Source: Triglochin maritima
Taxonomy: Eukaryota > Streptophyta > Magnoliopsida > Alismatales > Juncaginaceae
Length of the DNA stretch: 64,000 bases
Assembly: GCA_963682175.1 (NCBI GenBank)
Contig: OY821782.1
Coordinates: forward strand, 24,697,741-24,761,740
Direction of reading: 5' to 3'
A model generated the notes under the pieces. It saw only the letters and a program-made list of their open reading frames with translations, had not been told where the DNA came from and made no database searches. Numbering within the stretch: position 1 is the stretch's first letter; each line of letters opens with the position of its first letter. A program made the translations under genes and the position numbers. Positions 41,804-52,510 of the stretch are shown here, piece by piece.

Positions 41804-44577
41804 TGTAACGCCCCCGATCTCGTGGGTACGCACACTGGGAAAGGAAACTAGTGTCGCGATCAGAAACCTCCGCGACGACCGAAGGGGTTACAAAAGACGG
41901 ACCAAATCAACTCGACAAAAGTGAAAAAGATCATCCACAAATGGACTGACATAAACATAATATGAATAATAGAATGGTCATAACAAATAAGAGTCTTATT
42001 ACATCATATCGAGTTTCAAAGGAAATACAATGACATAAGCGGAAGCAAAAGATAACTGAAGAATATGGTCGACACGTCCCTCGTGTACAGAATCTTCAGA
42101 ACTCGTCCAGTCTGCCCTGTGGAACCTAAGTACCTGCAAGCACCGCATTTAACAATGCGTGAGTTTTCAATTAAGAAAACCCAGTATGCCCCCACCAATG
42201 CAATAAATGAAAGGTAGCATGAAATGCAATTATGGCAGGTTTCAGAAACAGAACAGAACATAACATAACAGAAAGCATCAAATGCAACAGAAGGCTACGA
42301 CTACACCAGTCATGCCGGTCGGGCGCACCCGAATCGTTCCTCCACAGGAACCAGAACACCAGCCTCGCTGGTCAAAGGCGGTCACTCGTCAGTGACCCAC
42401 CGCTCGGCACAAAGCGGTGCGCCAGATAAGCGTCCCAATCCGCGGAAATAAACCTACATGGTGTCATCGCGAACTGGGGAGCACCTACCCTGAGACAGAA
42501 TGGCAGTGCACATGCCCAGGACTTATCTTAGGCCTGGCCCCCTACAAGGGTCTTAACCGAGTGGCCTCTGAAGCTAGAGGACCCACTCGTGGCCCGTCGG
42601 CCCAGAAAACAGAACGTGCCCAGAATTACTCCATCAGATTAGATGCAATGCAACTACTCTATAGTCTAGTGCAACTAAATTATTCAGAAATGAGTCCAAA
42701 GGAGAACATGCAATATCTCCCTCAAGCTCTAAGCAAAACAGAATATTAATTCAGTAAAATCACACCAAGATCAACAACAAGACTCATGGTTGTTTCCTAA
42801 ATTCAACCAGCACACAAATCCGGAAATAAAGGCATGTCATAAGCATCCATAATATATACAGCCAACAAAATAAAGCATACAAGTTTGAATCCAGCAATTA
42901 TTTAACATGACATCATGCTACATCCTTGAAGTAGACAAATCAGGAAAATAGGCCATGTAACCAGCCACAAGGTAAGCAATATTATTCGTCAACCTTATAG
43001 TACATGATTTAGGAAATAATTATGTAACTAGTAGTTAACTAATATATGGTTAAACGTCAACTTATTAGCATAAGATTTAGGAAACACAAATGCCTAATAC
43101 ACGGGCATGTAAGATCTAGCAACAAGTCCGGTCATGGAAGTTTCCTATTTCCAACAATGACATGGTGAATGAATATGCAATGACTTGTATCAACCAGCCA
43201 TGAAACTTTCCTATATTCAACAACCTATTAGTGCATGAAATATGGGGCTTAAAATCAGAAACAAATCCGGAAGTAAACCTTGTATCCAGCCAGCAAACCC
43301 GGATCCACTAGGGTTGAATTCCAGCAATAATCCGAACATTGATCATGCAAGGTTTTTGGTAACAATCCAGCCATGTGGTCTATTGATTTCAGTACCCATT
43401 AAGGTATGAATTTCTCGGCTTATAACCAACACTAAAATTAGGAGATAATTCATGTGTCCAGAAACCTAAGAGGTCTAGCTATCCGGAACTAAATGGTTGT
43501 GATTGTGCGAAAACTTAGAAGCAAACCGGGTCACGGGACTTTCCTAATTTCAGCAACCTAATGATGCATGACCTATGGCATCTAATATCAATCTTTGTGG
43601 AGAATTAATTATGTAACTAGCAATAAAGATGCGCAACATGCAATAACATGAACCATCCAAGAATATGAAATCAAATTCAGAATCACATCTAGGAAATCTG
43701 GTAACAACATAAATCAACCACATGAAACCCTAGATAAGTTAGGTTGGAAATCGCGTGGACTTATTTCAGAAAACCTACATGAGATGCTCCCCCCGAAATC
43801 CTCCTCCTTCCCCCCTGATTGGTCCAGCAAAACCCCGAGGAGAGTCGTGAGAAAGGTGCCACAACCGGAAGAGCATTCCAGCCACCCGCCGGAACTAGGG
43901 TTGCACCGCAACCTTCCATTCGTGCAACTATCAACACGTCCCAACCCCAACATAAAATCCGTCCCAGCAGCCTTCTTTACCCACCATGCATCCTAAAGCT
44001 AACGGAGAGAGGCATACCTAAAGAGAGGAGAGGCTGAGCTAAACCGAAGACCGACAAGAACCTTCTTCTCCTAGCCGCACGCCAAGAACACCGCTGGATT
44101 TCTCTTCCAAGCTGCTGGAGCATCAATGGGGATTTCGGTGGTTGAGGGTGGAGAAAAGGTCTAGGGGAGTCGGCAGGGGTGTAGAATAAATAAGGGTGCA
44201 AGTTGGAAAGAAGAAACTAGGAAAAAGGCAAGACATAATTGGGAGTTAATTTGCTTTGATGGCAAAATCAGCACTTTCCTAAATCCAATCAAAGCACATG
44301 CTAGCAAGATTTTCTCTCATTAATTTCGGATATGGTAAGGCCAGCCCAACCTCCCAATCTAACCAACATGCCACATCAAGCAACAATTAAATCCGCACAC
44401 CCGGTTTTAGGCACCCGATAAACCCGGTTAAGTCTAACGAATGCAACCGCGCCCGGCGGTTAAATTCGCCCAAAAAGGAAACTTTTGCAAAACCAACATA
44501 ACTCAAAACAAAGACAATAAAACACATAAAAGGACTAATAAAACCAAAAACAGAGTGGCAGGAGAGCGGGTCTTACA
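41804..44577 (-). mobile_element. Chromovirus-type solo LTR
   Basis: 2774 bp, on the minus strand TGTAAGACCCGCTCTCC... to ...GGGGGCGTTACA, with inverted TGTAA/TTACA ends. It is flanked by GCTTC at 41799-41803 and 44578-44582. No internal sequence is present, so it is the product of LTR-LTR recombination. The terminal type (TGTAAGACCC..TTACA) is that of Tekay-like chromoviruses. No ORF of note lies inside. Confidence 0.85.
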
Positions 44578-44582
44578 GCTTC

Positions 44583-44635
44583 ATCGCGGCCATGCACTTG
44601 CGGTAAATATAAATGTTTAACAAATTTTTGGCGAC
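44583..44635 (+). repeat. AthC LTR end and primer-site remnant
   Basis: CATCGCGGCCATGCACTTGCG continues the LTR, which ends TGTTTAACA at 44622. TTTTTGGCGACC is the beginning of the tRNA-Asp primer site, then gag sequence follows at once. A 10-bp inverted repeat (TGGTTGTTGT, six bases, ACAACAACCA) lies at the junction, 44637-44662. Confidence 0.8.
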
Positions 44636-45983
44636 CTGGTTGTTGTGGTTTTACAACAACCAAGAAAATGTCTTTAGGACTTGGGATGAATTTCAATCTG
44701 CATTCCTGAAGAAGTACTTTCCAAATCATCAGACTCAAAAATTGAGGATCGAAATCAATTCGTTTTATCAACATGAGATTGAATCATTTCTTGCATATTT
44801 AGAGAGGTTCAAGGAGCTACTGTCCTCATGCCCTCACCATGTCATCGAGTTGTGGTGCCTTTGTTAGATTGTCTACGAGGGTATTCACATCCCATCCCGA
44901 ACGCTCCTTGAGTCCATGTGTCAAGGAGAGTTCTTAGGAAAAGATTAAAGGGAGGCATGGGCTTTCCTAGAAGACCTCACTGAGAAAACCATGCAGTGGG
45001 AGAGTGTGAGGGAACCACCAACATCATCTAGCATAGGAGCGAGGATCGCAAACTCGACTAGATCGGGTGCCACATTTGTTGTCGATACTACTACGGCCAT
45101 CGAGGCACGCATGGTGGCCTTAATGCATCATATGGATTTGATTGAGCTCCAAAACCAACAAGGTTGCCTCATGTGTCTGCATCTGGTATGGTTCCCTGTC
45201 ATTCATGTGGTAGGATAGGTCATGTGGGAGGCGAGTGTGCATCCATTCGTCCTGAGATGGAACATGTCAATGTCATCTATGATATATCCAGGAATTACCC
45301 ATACTCATCATCTTTTAATCATGGATGGAGGAACCACCCTAACTTTTCATGGAACCAAAATAATGTCCATGGTGGTCCTTCAAACTTCTCTAGACCTCCT
45401 AACATGCCACACCAACCTCCCATGCGTTCACAGTTTTTTCAGCAACCCCAAGCCCAGATCACCAACCCACCGGGTTTCCCAAATTCTAACAACATGGAAA
45501 CTCAATTTAATTCGCTTGAGAACTTGACTCGTGGACTTGACAACTCAATGAAATTTTTTATGTCATCCACAAGTCAAGTTCTCACTTCAAATCAGCAGAC
45601 TATCAAATCTCTTGATCTTCAGATGGGTCAATTGGCTCAGTCTGTACATGAGAGAGAGCGAGGGACTCTGCCTAGCCAACCAAAGGCAAATCTCCGCATG
45701 TACTGACAACCATACTTGCAAAATGAGAGTTTGGTACTTGGGGGCGGAAAGTGAATCATGTGGAGGAACATATTCACCATGTTAATGTCATTGTAACCTT
45801 AAGGAATGGAAAGCAGGTTGACAATCACATATCCTTGCCACCACCACCATCTGTGCAGCCCCTTGGTGGGAATGATGGTGAGAAAGAGGCTGAGGGTGAG
45901 GGTAATACACCAACACCTCCTTCTCAGGCACCGCAGAAAACCTACCTACCAAAAGCTCCCAATCTTAGTAAGTTAATTAAAAG
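44636..45983 (+). pseudogene. AthC Gag, N-terminally deleted
   Basis: Begins in the middle of the capsid domain (FRTWDEFQSAFLKKYFPNH, EINSFYQHEIESF), then MQWESVREPPTSSS, zinc knuckle CHSCGRIGHVGGEC (about 45195-45240), NSLENLTRGLDNSMKFF and SLDLQMGQLAQSVHERE. It is close to AthA in sequence. Stops at 44865 and 44947 and frameshifts near 45170, 45706 and 45980. It ends at the amber codon 45984-45986. Confidence 0.85.
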
Positions 45984-46288
45984 TAGAGTGACACAATTGA
46001 TAAGATATTAGAGGTCTTTAAGCAAGTGAAGGTTAACATCCCTTTGTTGGATGTCATCCAACAAATACCTCAATATGCCAAAGTGCGGAAAGATCTCTGC
46101 ACAACCAAGAGGAAGACCAATGTTCCTAATAAAGCATTCTTAGTTGCAAGTGTAAGCTCACTTTTGTCCAATCCCACATACACAAAGTACAAGGACCCTG
46201 GGTGTCCTACTATTCAGTGTACGATAGGGGACACTAGCATGAGTAACGTATTGCTTGATTTAGGATCAGCGGTCAACCTCCTCCCATC
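45984..46288 (+). pseudogene. AthC protease, N-terminal part
   Basis: In the protease frame TAG (45984) is followed by KILEVFKQ, VKVNIPLLDVIQQIPQYAKV and the active site DLGSAVNLLP. At ~46288 the sequence switches to minus-strand Sirevirus gag. Nothing after the active site is left. Confidence 0.85.
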
Positions 46289-46838
46289 TTCTGAGAACCT
46301 ACAAATATCTTCATTAATTTCATCGTGAGTGTAGAGACATAGATGAGCTTCTTCATTTTCTGACTCACTTGATGAACTAGAGGAACCTTGAGGGCCTTTT
46401 TCTTTTCCTTATCCCTCTTCTCTCTTCTTTTGACCCTACTTTCTTTTTCCTCCTTCTCTATTCTCTTTCTCTCATGTCTTTCCTTAAACTTGATTAGGGG
46501 ACAATCCTCCTTTACATGCCCAACTTTGTTACATTCATAACTAATAGGGGCTTTGGAGCTTTCTCCTTCATTCCTTTTTTTTGTGCAAAATTTCTCCTTC
46601 ATTCAATGCTTCTTGAACTTCTTATCCATCATTGTAAGCTCCTCCTCACTATCATCGTCATTCGAATTTTCAGATTCAAAGCTAGGTTTGAGAGCGATTG
46701 CTTTCTCTTTCTTTTTGGAGCTCTCCATCTCTTTTCACTTCTTCATTTGGATCTCATAGGCCATAAGGCTACTGATGAGGTCCTCCACCAACAAAGTGTT
46801 GAGATCTTGAGCCTCCTCACACTTTTGGAAATTGGTCT
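46289..46838 (-). pseudogene. Sirevirus-like Gag fragment with zinc knuckle
   Basis: Minus strand, from 46838 to 46289: QDLNTLLVEDLISSLMAYEI, KKEKAIALKP, then ISYECNKVGHVKEDCPL. The first cysteine of the CX2CX4HX4C knuckle is Ser here. Lys/Glu/Arg-rich sequence follows. A stop lies near 46603. Both ends are abrupt, against AthC on one side and CACTA on the other. Confidence 0.8.
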
Positions 46839-46845
46839 ACAACAT

Positions 46846-47085
46846 CGCCCTAGCGCGTCAGATATTACCAAACCGACATGGCATACCTCTTACCACGTCG
46901 AATATTACCAAACCAACGTGGTAGACTTCTTACCATGTCAGATATTACTAACCCGACGTGGAAGGGTCCATTTCTCAAAAAAATAATTATACCCTACCAC
47001 GTCGGCTTCGGAGACCGGCGTGGTAGGGGGTCTGCCACGTTGGTTTCACGTCGGTGTTTAATTAATCTGACGTGGTAGGATATTC
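46846..47085. repeat. CACTA subterminal repeats
   Basis: About nine copies in both orientations of (C/G)GACGTGGTAG / CTACCACGTCG-like motifs, e.g. TACCACGTCG at 46891, AACGTGGTAG at 46915, CTACCACGTCGG at 46995, GGCGTGGTAGG at 47018 and GACGTGGTAGG at 47077, partly spaced by ATATTACCAA. Such arrays bind the regulatory protein in En/Spm elements. Confidence 0.75.
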
Positions 47086-47326
47086 GTAAACCCAAACAAA
47101 ACCATGTTATTGGGATATTAGCTATCTAAAGATGGTGATTTTCTTTCAAATATCAGTAAATTTAACATACGTAGAAATGTTATGATTGTTGGGTGGTTTT
47201 GTCATGATTTTGTGTGGTGTGTTTTTTTGCTTTTTTGATGTGATATAGTAAAAATCACTTACACTTGTTGTCGTAGTCGATTTCTGACCATTTTGTTGTG
47301 ATTTTTTTGTCTTCCTTCAGGTTAAT

Positions 47327-48235
47327 GGCTCCAAGCAAGAAGAACCGCGCCCATATTGGAGATGAAGGCCCAACGTCGGTTCCTCCACGTGGAGCAACTC
47401 TTATGTTAAAGTTGCAGCAAAAACTAAACCAGAAGGTCCATTGCCTTTGGACTTTGATTGTGTTTTAGAGCCGATCGGAGAGAATAAAATTTATTGGCTT
47501 AGTTATTTGGATACTCTCTCGCTAGAACCAAGATTGATATTTGTATTGGAAAGTGGTCACAAGTTGATTCTTCTCTAAAAGAACAAATTTAGGAGGATGT
47601 AACAGTATGTCTTTTTTTATTAGTTTTATTTAAAATTTGCCCTCTTATTGATTCTAATTTACATTTTTTGGTTGTAGACAAATTCATTTTTCGATCCACT
47701 AAAGCGTTGAAGAAGAAGTGGATTTCGTATGTTAGTAACTGGTGGAAAGACTTTAAAACAAAGCTCACGTACATGTTCATCTTTGGGGAATATAAGGATC
47801 ATGACCCTTGTGTTATTTACAATTTCATTTTGCCGAGGTCATGGGTTGAGTTCAAAAGAACCAGACTTTCTCCAGAATTTATGGTAATATATACTCATTT
47901 TATAATACGTAGAATTGATTATGTTTATTTTGATAATTAATCCATTAATTTCTTTTTCAGGATATACGAGAGCTAAACAAGAAACGACAATCTGCTAACA
48001 AGTTTCAACATAGATTGTCCAGAGGCGGTTACCACAAACTTGAGAAAGATATGATGACGGAAAAAAATCAAAAGAAAGAAGCTATGGAAGCAAGTATGAG
48101 TAAAGAGCAGGAAAATAATTTGTCACCTCCATCTCCGATATCTAGAGAAGAGAAGTGGAAGAAGCGCGTATTACTTTGGAAGCTAGCTACATTAATGAGG
48201 AGTCTGAACTAGTTGCCTCCAAGATTATAAGTTAA
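47327..48235 (+). pseudogene. CACTA ORF with Transposase_24-type domain, first exons
   Basis: ATGGCTCCAAGCAAGAAG at 47327. It continues with LPLDFDCVLEPIGENKIYWL after a frame change. A further exon (47680-47881) reads FIFRSTKALKKKWISYVSNW, WKDFKTKLTYMF and SWVEFKRTRLSPEF. An intron (GTAATATAT..TTTTTCAG, ~47883-47961) precedes DIRELNKKRQSANKFQHRLS, RGGYHKLEKDMMTEK. The last part shifts frame near 48165 (LEASYINEESELVASK). The family occurs as second ORF of plant CACTA elements; its product is thought to bind element ends. Confidence 0.75.
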
Positions 48236-48301
48236 CTTTAATTTTTTATGTTTTGCGTATGTTGTTATTAATTAATAATAAAATTTAAAATTATTTTCCT
48301 A

Positions 48302-48960
48302 CAGGATGAACTTATAATGAAAGCTTCCCAAGGAGATTTGTTTCTTATGAAAGAAATGACATATTGTACACAACCTTGGGTAAGGAGGAGAATCCTAGGT
48401 GAATACGTGGTGTAGGTAGTCGAATAGAACAGCGTCAGTATTTTGGTTCATCATCCTCACAGCGCCATTCCAAAGGTGATCATGTGAAATGCGACGAGAA
48501 GATCCATCACCCGGAAAACCTGGTGAAGAGTTTCTATAATCACCTTGGAATTTCCACTGATATTGCCACATATTTACCAACCCCCCGTACTACTTCACGT
48601 GTTCAACCTAGGGAGGTATTACCACAAGAAGGATTTGATCAGGACATGCTTGGCCATTTTGAGGTAAAATTACAATTTATAAGTATTTATTTTTCGTTTT
48701 GCGTTGTAGTACATGTGATAATTTCATTTTGATATTTATAGGATGAAGTTGAATGTGAACTCTTTGTAAATGATCCAGATATGTGACTTGTAGCATATGG
48801 GAAGGTGTACACACTGAAGTTGCATCACGGTAAACAAATTGGTTCCAAGAATTTGAAGGTAACTTCGGATACATCTGTCTGTGGTGACGTGGTCCTACCA
48901 ATTCCTGAATTTGAAGTTCAGACAATGGGCGATGTTGAAGGATGGGTGTTGCAATGACCT
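48302..48960 (+). pseudogene. CACTA ORF, downstream exons
   Basis: 48305 onward: DELIMKASQGDLFLMKEM, then RGVGSRIEQRQYFGSS (the conserved RV-R-VG-G-----YFG region), LGISTDIATYLPTPR. After an intron (GTAAAATTAC..TTATAG, ~48664-48742): LKVTSDTSVCGDVVLPIPEF and TMGDVEGWVL. Several stops and one frameshift. The order agrees with CACTA second-ORF proteins that end in a C48 protease-like domain, as found at 52511. Confidence 0.65.
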
Positions 48961-49188
48961 TGTTCATTGATTAAAATAAATGTGAATGCAAAGGTATCAA
49001 ATTTAATTTTAATAGTTGCATAAATGGTTGATATATAGTAATCATTTAAAAAATGTTCTAATAATATAGTTTTTAAATTTCATAAGGTCAAAGGTCCAGC
49101 ATCCAAGCAATCTGAAAATGAAATTGTATTTGACAAGAGACAATTTCCTTCTCAATATTGTCAAATGGTTATACAATTTCATACGACA

Positions 49189-49253
49189 TAAGGATGTAGA
49201 TTCTACAATTGAAACATAGTAATCATTTAAAAAATGTAGAATCTACATCCTTA
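49189..49253 (+). repeat. Perfect 19-bp inverted repeat with copied loop, at a CACTA/Sirevirus junction
   Basis: Arms TAAGGATGTAGATTCTACA (49189-49207) and its exact complement (49235-49253). The loop region 49216-49237 is an exact 22-bp copy of 49035-49056. The structure lies between CACTA sequence and Sirevirus gag and looks like templated filler from break repair. Confidence 0.85.
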
Positions 49254-49261
49254 GTCTCCTC

Positions 49262-50542
49262 ATGCATAAATATGAAATATTTTCTATGCAAATCGGTGAG
49301 AACATAAGCGAAATGAACACTCGCTTCACCGATATTACTAACTCTCTGTTGGTTCTTGGAAGAAAAATCAATGAAGGAGAGATGACACGGAAGTTCCTCC
49401 GGTCACTTAGCATCGATTGGGAAGATAAAGTCGTCGCAATTGAAGAGGCGCATGATCTTTCAAAACTAAAGATGGAGGAACTCGTTGGAAACTTGATGGC
49501 GCATGAACTTCAAATCAACCATCGAAAGGAGAAGGAAGCTTCAAAGAACAAACCTACCTTGGGATTACATGCAAATATCGACCAACCAAGGAGGAGTGTA
49601 GAAGATGAGGACATTGAAGTCCTAGCAAAAGACTTCTTCAAATACCTCAAGAAGGATAAAGAAGAAAAGAATGAAAAAAGAGGTAGAAGAAGTGAAAAGA
49701 GAGAAAAGAAGAAGGAGAAGGAAGAGAGTGAAAATGAGAGAAGAGAAGGGGAGAAGAAAAAGGAGAGAAGGGAGAGGAGAAGAGAGAAGGAAAAGAGCAA
49801 GAGAAGAGAAAGGATGGAGGAAGCACACAAGGCTACATGGGATGATTCTTCATCACCATCATCATCGTCGCCTTCCTTGCACAGTAGAAGAGAGGTGGCT
49901 CACTCATGCTTCATTGCTATTGAAGATGATCAAAGTGAGGTACAATCTAACTCTTGTTCTAGTAATTCATGCTCAACTAAGTCATATTATAGTGATAGCC
50001 CACATTCTAGTGTTAATGAAGAAACCTATACACATGATGAGATTCAAAATGGATTTCATGACTTAGTTAAACAATATGAGATCATTTGTGATAAAAATAA
50101 GAATGCTAGAAAGCTAATCAAAGATCTCCAAAGCCAAATTGAAACATGCATGAATGAGAAAAATGAGGTGCTTGCTAAATTTGAAAATAGTGCATCAAGT
50201 CTTGATAAATTAAAAGCAACACCTATAGATTGTGAACAACTAGATCTTCAAGCTTGCAATGTGCAATTAAGAAAAGATTTAGAAAGGTTCACACATGGAA
50301 CTAAGATGCTTAACATGCTATTAGGAAGTCAAAGACAATCTTTGCAAAAACATGGTTTAGGATACAATGCTAAATTGAAAAACCATGCATCCTATACAAC
50401 CTTAAATGGAAAGCACTTAGTTGTAAAGCATAGTTCCTCAAGTGTGTGGGCTCCTAAAACCAAAATGGTTTGGGTTCCCAAAGCTAACATTCAAGGACCC
50501 AAAGTTGTTTGGGTACCTAAATCTACACTTGTAAGTGCTTAA
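49262..50542 (+). CDS. gag: Sirevirus-like Gag without pol
   Basis: 426 codons without a stop. The N-terminus is truncated: the ATG at 49262 is internal to the normal Gag (MHKYEIFSMQIGENISEMN, FTDITNSLLVLGRKI). Residues ~1-85 are the capsid-like UBN2 part. Residues ~140-190 are an extreme Lys/Glu/Arg stretch where the zinc knuckle is expected. KATWDDSSSPSSSS and a coiled-coil region (KNARKLIKDLQSQIETCMNE, ~270-345) follow. The end KMVWVPKANIQGPKVVWVPK is the usual Gag-Pol border, then a stop. Probably not expressed properly without a promoter. Confidence 0.8.
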   Translation: MHKYEIFSMQIGENISEMNTRFTDITNSLLVLGRKINEGEMTRKFLRSLSIDWEDKVVAIEEAHDLSKLKMEELVGNLMAHELQINHRKEKEASKNKPTLGLHANIDQPRRSVEDEDIEVLAKDFFKYLKKDKEEKNEKRGRRSEKREKKKEKEESENERREGEKKKERRERRREKEKSKRRERMEEAHKATWDDSSSPSSSSPSLHSRREVAHSCFIAIEDDQSEVQSNSCSSNSCSTKSYYSDSPHSSVNEETYTHDEIQNGFHDLVKQYEIICDKNKNARKLIKDLQSQIETCMNEKNEVLAKFENSASSLDKLKATPIDCEQLDLQACNVQLRKDLERFTHGTKMLNMLLGSQRQSLQKHGLGYNAKLKNHASYTTLNGKHLVVKHSSSSVWAPKTKMVWVPKANIQGPKVVWVPKSTLVSA

Positions 50543-51183
50543 GGGAGAAATCGGTGGTGACCGGGCGAGCTTAATAGTCGAATTCAAAGCGGGTTGCATC
50601 AATGACGTATGGATAGAACCAATTCAAGCATCAAGTGGGTATAATTTCCTATCTAAATTTTTCGATAAAATTAGTTCTAGTCTAGGTTATATGCTTAATT
50701 GACATATCTTTTATCCATTCATTGCAAATATTAAACTTGAATAACATCCATAGTTTTAGAGTCAAATTTTCTAAATGGATGTAAAAGGGGAAATGTAAAC
50801 AACATCACATACTATAATTGTCATAGTTGCTTGATGTTAATAGGGGAGAAATAGAAATGAACTTAATTGACAATTCATATTCATATCGATAGGGGGAGCT
50901 TAATGAATATCATTTTCATAGAGTAATGAAGTACAAAATTTAGGGGGAGCGACTTCATTACAAGACATCCACATTGAACTCAAATCGTATAATTTTTTTT
51001 CTTTTATAAATATCATTTTTGATGGATGTCAAAAGGGGAGAGATAATTAAGGGGGTAACTTGGAATTTGAGTACTAAATGTACAAAATCTATGCACATCC
51101 ATAGGGGGAGCATTAATATGCATAGTTTACATATAAAAATTCCATGTATTAAGCTATAGTTAAGATATAGGTTGCCATCATCA
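50543..51183 (+). other. Sirevirus 3' noncoding region with multiple polypurine-like motifs
   Basis: AGGGGGAG-like motifs recur at about 50788, 50842, 50888, 50942, 51035, 51052 and 51103 before the final one at 51184. Multiple polypurine tracts are a known trait of Sireviruses. Otherwise noncoding. Confidence 0.75.
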
Positions 51184-51195
51184 AAAAGGGGGAGA
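51184..51195 (+). other. Sirevirus polypurine tract
   Basis: AAAAAGGGGGAGA directly before the LTR start TGTTGGCTTTTTGG. Confidence 0.9.
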
Positions 51196-51196
51196 T

Positions 51197-52510
51197 TGTT
51201 GGCTTTTTGGCCTTAATCTATGTTTTGATGATTTAATCAACCTAATCTTAATTTTGGTCATGTAGAGTAGCACACATGTTGCATTGCATATATATTGCTT
51301 TGTGCTAACCTCTACATGTGATCAAGACTCAAGGAAGAAAGGAAATCAAGTCAAGACATGTAATCAAGCTCATTTGAAGACATGTATTTTGTATTTCTTT
51401 GAGTCTTTAGGAACCTTGCGTAATTGAGCATACTTGAGCTAAAAACTACTCAATCAGACACTAGGTTCCCTATAGAAGTCACACACAAAATTTCACATAA
51501 TTTGGACTTCAATAGATCATCCAAACTAAAACCTGAAAACACCTAAACAAAACTTGAACTGCCTGAACAAAAACGGTCGACCGTTTAAACCCTTTTGTTC
51601 GACCGTTCACACGTGTCACATGACCGTTTGTTTTGTTGTATTATACCCAACGGTCGTAGTCGTATTATTCCGAAATACCCCAAAATTACCAAACATTCGG
51701 TCGACCGAAACTTTCCTAGTGGTCGACCGAACCAACACAATTTGGTCACCCTGCCTGGACTTATTTGGTCGACCTATCCCCTGGGCCCATTCGACTGTTA
51801 ACTTAAGTGAACTCAAGTCAAAGCTGAATTTTAACCAAACGGTCGAACGACGTACCCATTTCGGTCGACCGTTTTTAGTCAGAATTGGGTCCTGCAAGTT
51901 TATGTTTTGTGCATCTTACATCAACTCATACCGAATCAATCCCAATGGCTTTATTCTCTCTAATTCCTATATAACGAGTGGTAAAAAACATTTTAACACA
52001 AATCTCCCACACATATTTGCCTCCTACATTAGAGAGATCTTTCCAAACACTCCAAGCCTCAAATTTGCACACTTAAGATCAATTCCAAACTTTCTCAAGT
52101 GTGCTCAAGTTTAGAGAGTGATTTTCCCACTCAAGTTTGTTGCTGTCAAAGAAGAGTAAAGGTTTCGGTGAAAGCCCGAAGCATCCCTCTCGGATTTTGA
52201 GAGGAGGAGCCAAGCTCGACAAGGGTTGTTCGCGAGCTTCAAGATTGTAAAGGAGTTCTCTCCCGGCCCGGAACGAGGAGTGGTTAGTGAAGTCGTGAGC
52301 GCAGCTCGGTGATCCGAGCGGAGCTCGCAAGATAGGACTAGGACCCGGGTGGGGTTCCGAACCTCTATAAAAATCCCCTGACTTCTTGTGGTTTGTATTA
52401 TTCCTTACTTGCTTGTTTGTTTAAATTCCGCTGTGCATAACTTGATTGCTTAAACAAGTAGGTAATTAGATTAAAAGTGATTAGAATTAGAGACTCTTAC
52501 GATCCTAACA
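51197..52510 (+). repeat. Sirevirus-like 3' LTR
   Basis: 1314 bp, TGTTGGCTTTTTGG... to ...GATCCTAACA, with TGTT/AACA inverted ends. CGGTCGACCG variants cluster at 51572-51875. TATA-like CCTCTATAAAAATCC lies near 52360. The 3' ~430 bp match window start 1-458. It abuts ACTAGACCGC of the CACTA segment. Confidence 0.9.

Larger units (their letters stand above)
40393..46288 (+). mobile_element. AthC: truncated Athila-like element
   Basis: Third gag-protease-type copy. LTR 40393-44622 (net 1451 bp without the solo LTR inserted in it), remnant of primer site, then gag joined at an internal position, and protease cut at 46288. Leader and first ~340 bp of gag are deleted. It sits in the CopT-1 LTR. 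Its right half and 3' LTR are lost, so the target duplication cannot be checked. Confidence 0.8.
46839..49207 (+). mobile_element. CACTA (En/Spm-type) element, 5' part
   Basis: Terminal region with subterminal repeats (46846-47085) followed by an intron-containing ORF similar to the plant Transposase_24 type proteins of CACTA elements. The right side is broken by the Sirevirus at ~49208-49251. It probably continues at 52511 with the C48 protease-like segment. The exact terminus is unclear (CTACAACATCGCCC at ~46832 may be a degenerate CACTACAA end). Confidence 0.75.
49251..52510 (+). mobile_element. Gag-only Sirevirus-like element, 5'-truncated
   Basis: Gag (49262-50542), 640 bp noncoding with repeated polypurine-like motifs, polypurine tract 51184-51195 and a complete 3' LTR 51197-52510. 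Protease, integrase, RT and RNase H are absent, and the 5' LTR and leader are lost at the junction 49251. It sits inside CACTA sequence. Confidence 0.8.

Noticed and set aside
42417..42749. 110-codon ORF inside the solo LTR
   Set aside because: No motif. LTRs of this group often contain chance ORFs.
49510..49830. Minus-strand ORFs rich in Leu, Phe and Ser, resembling membrane proteins
   Set aside because: They are the complement of the Lys/Glu/Arg-rich purine stretch in Sirevirus Gag.
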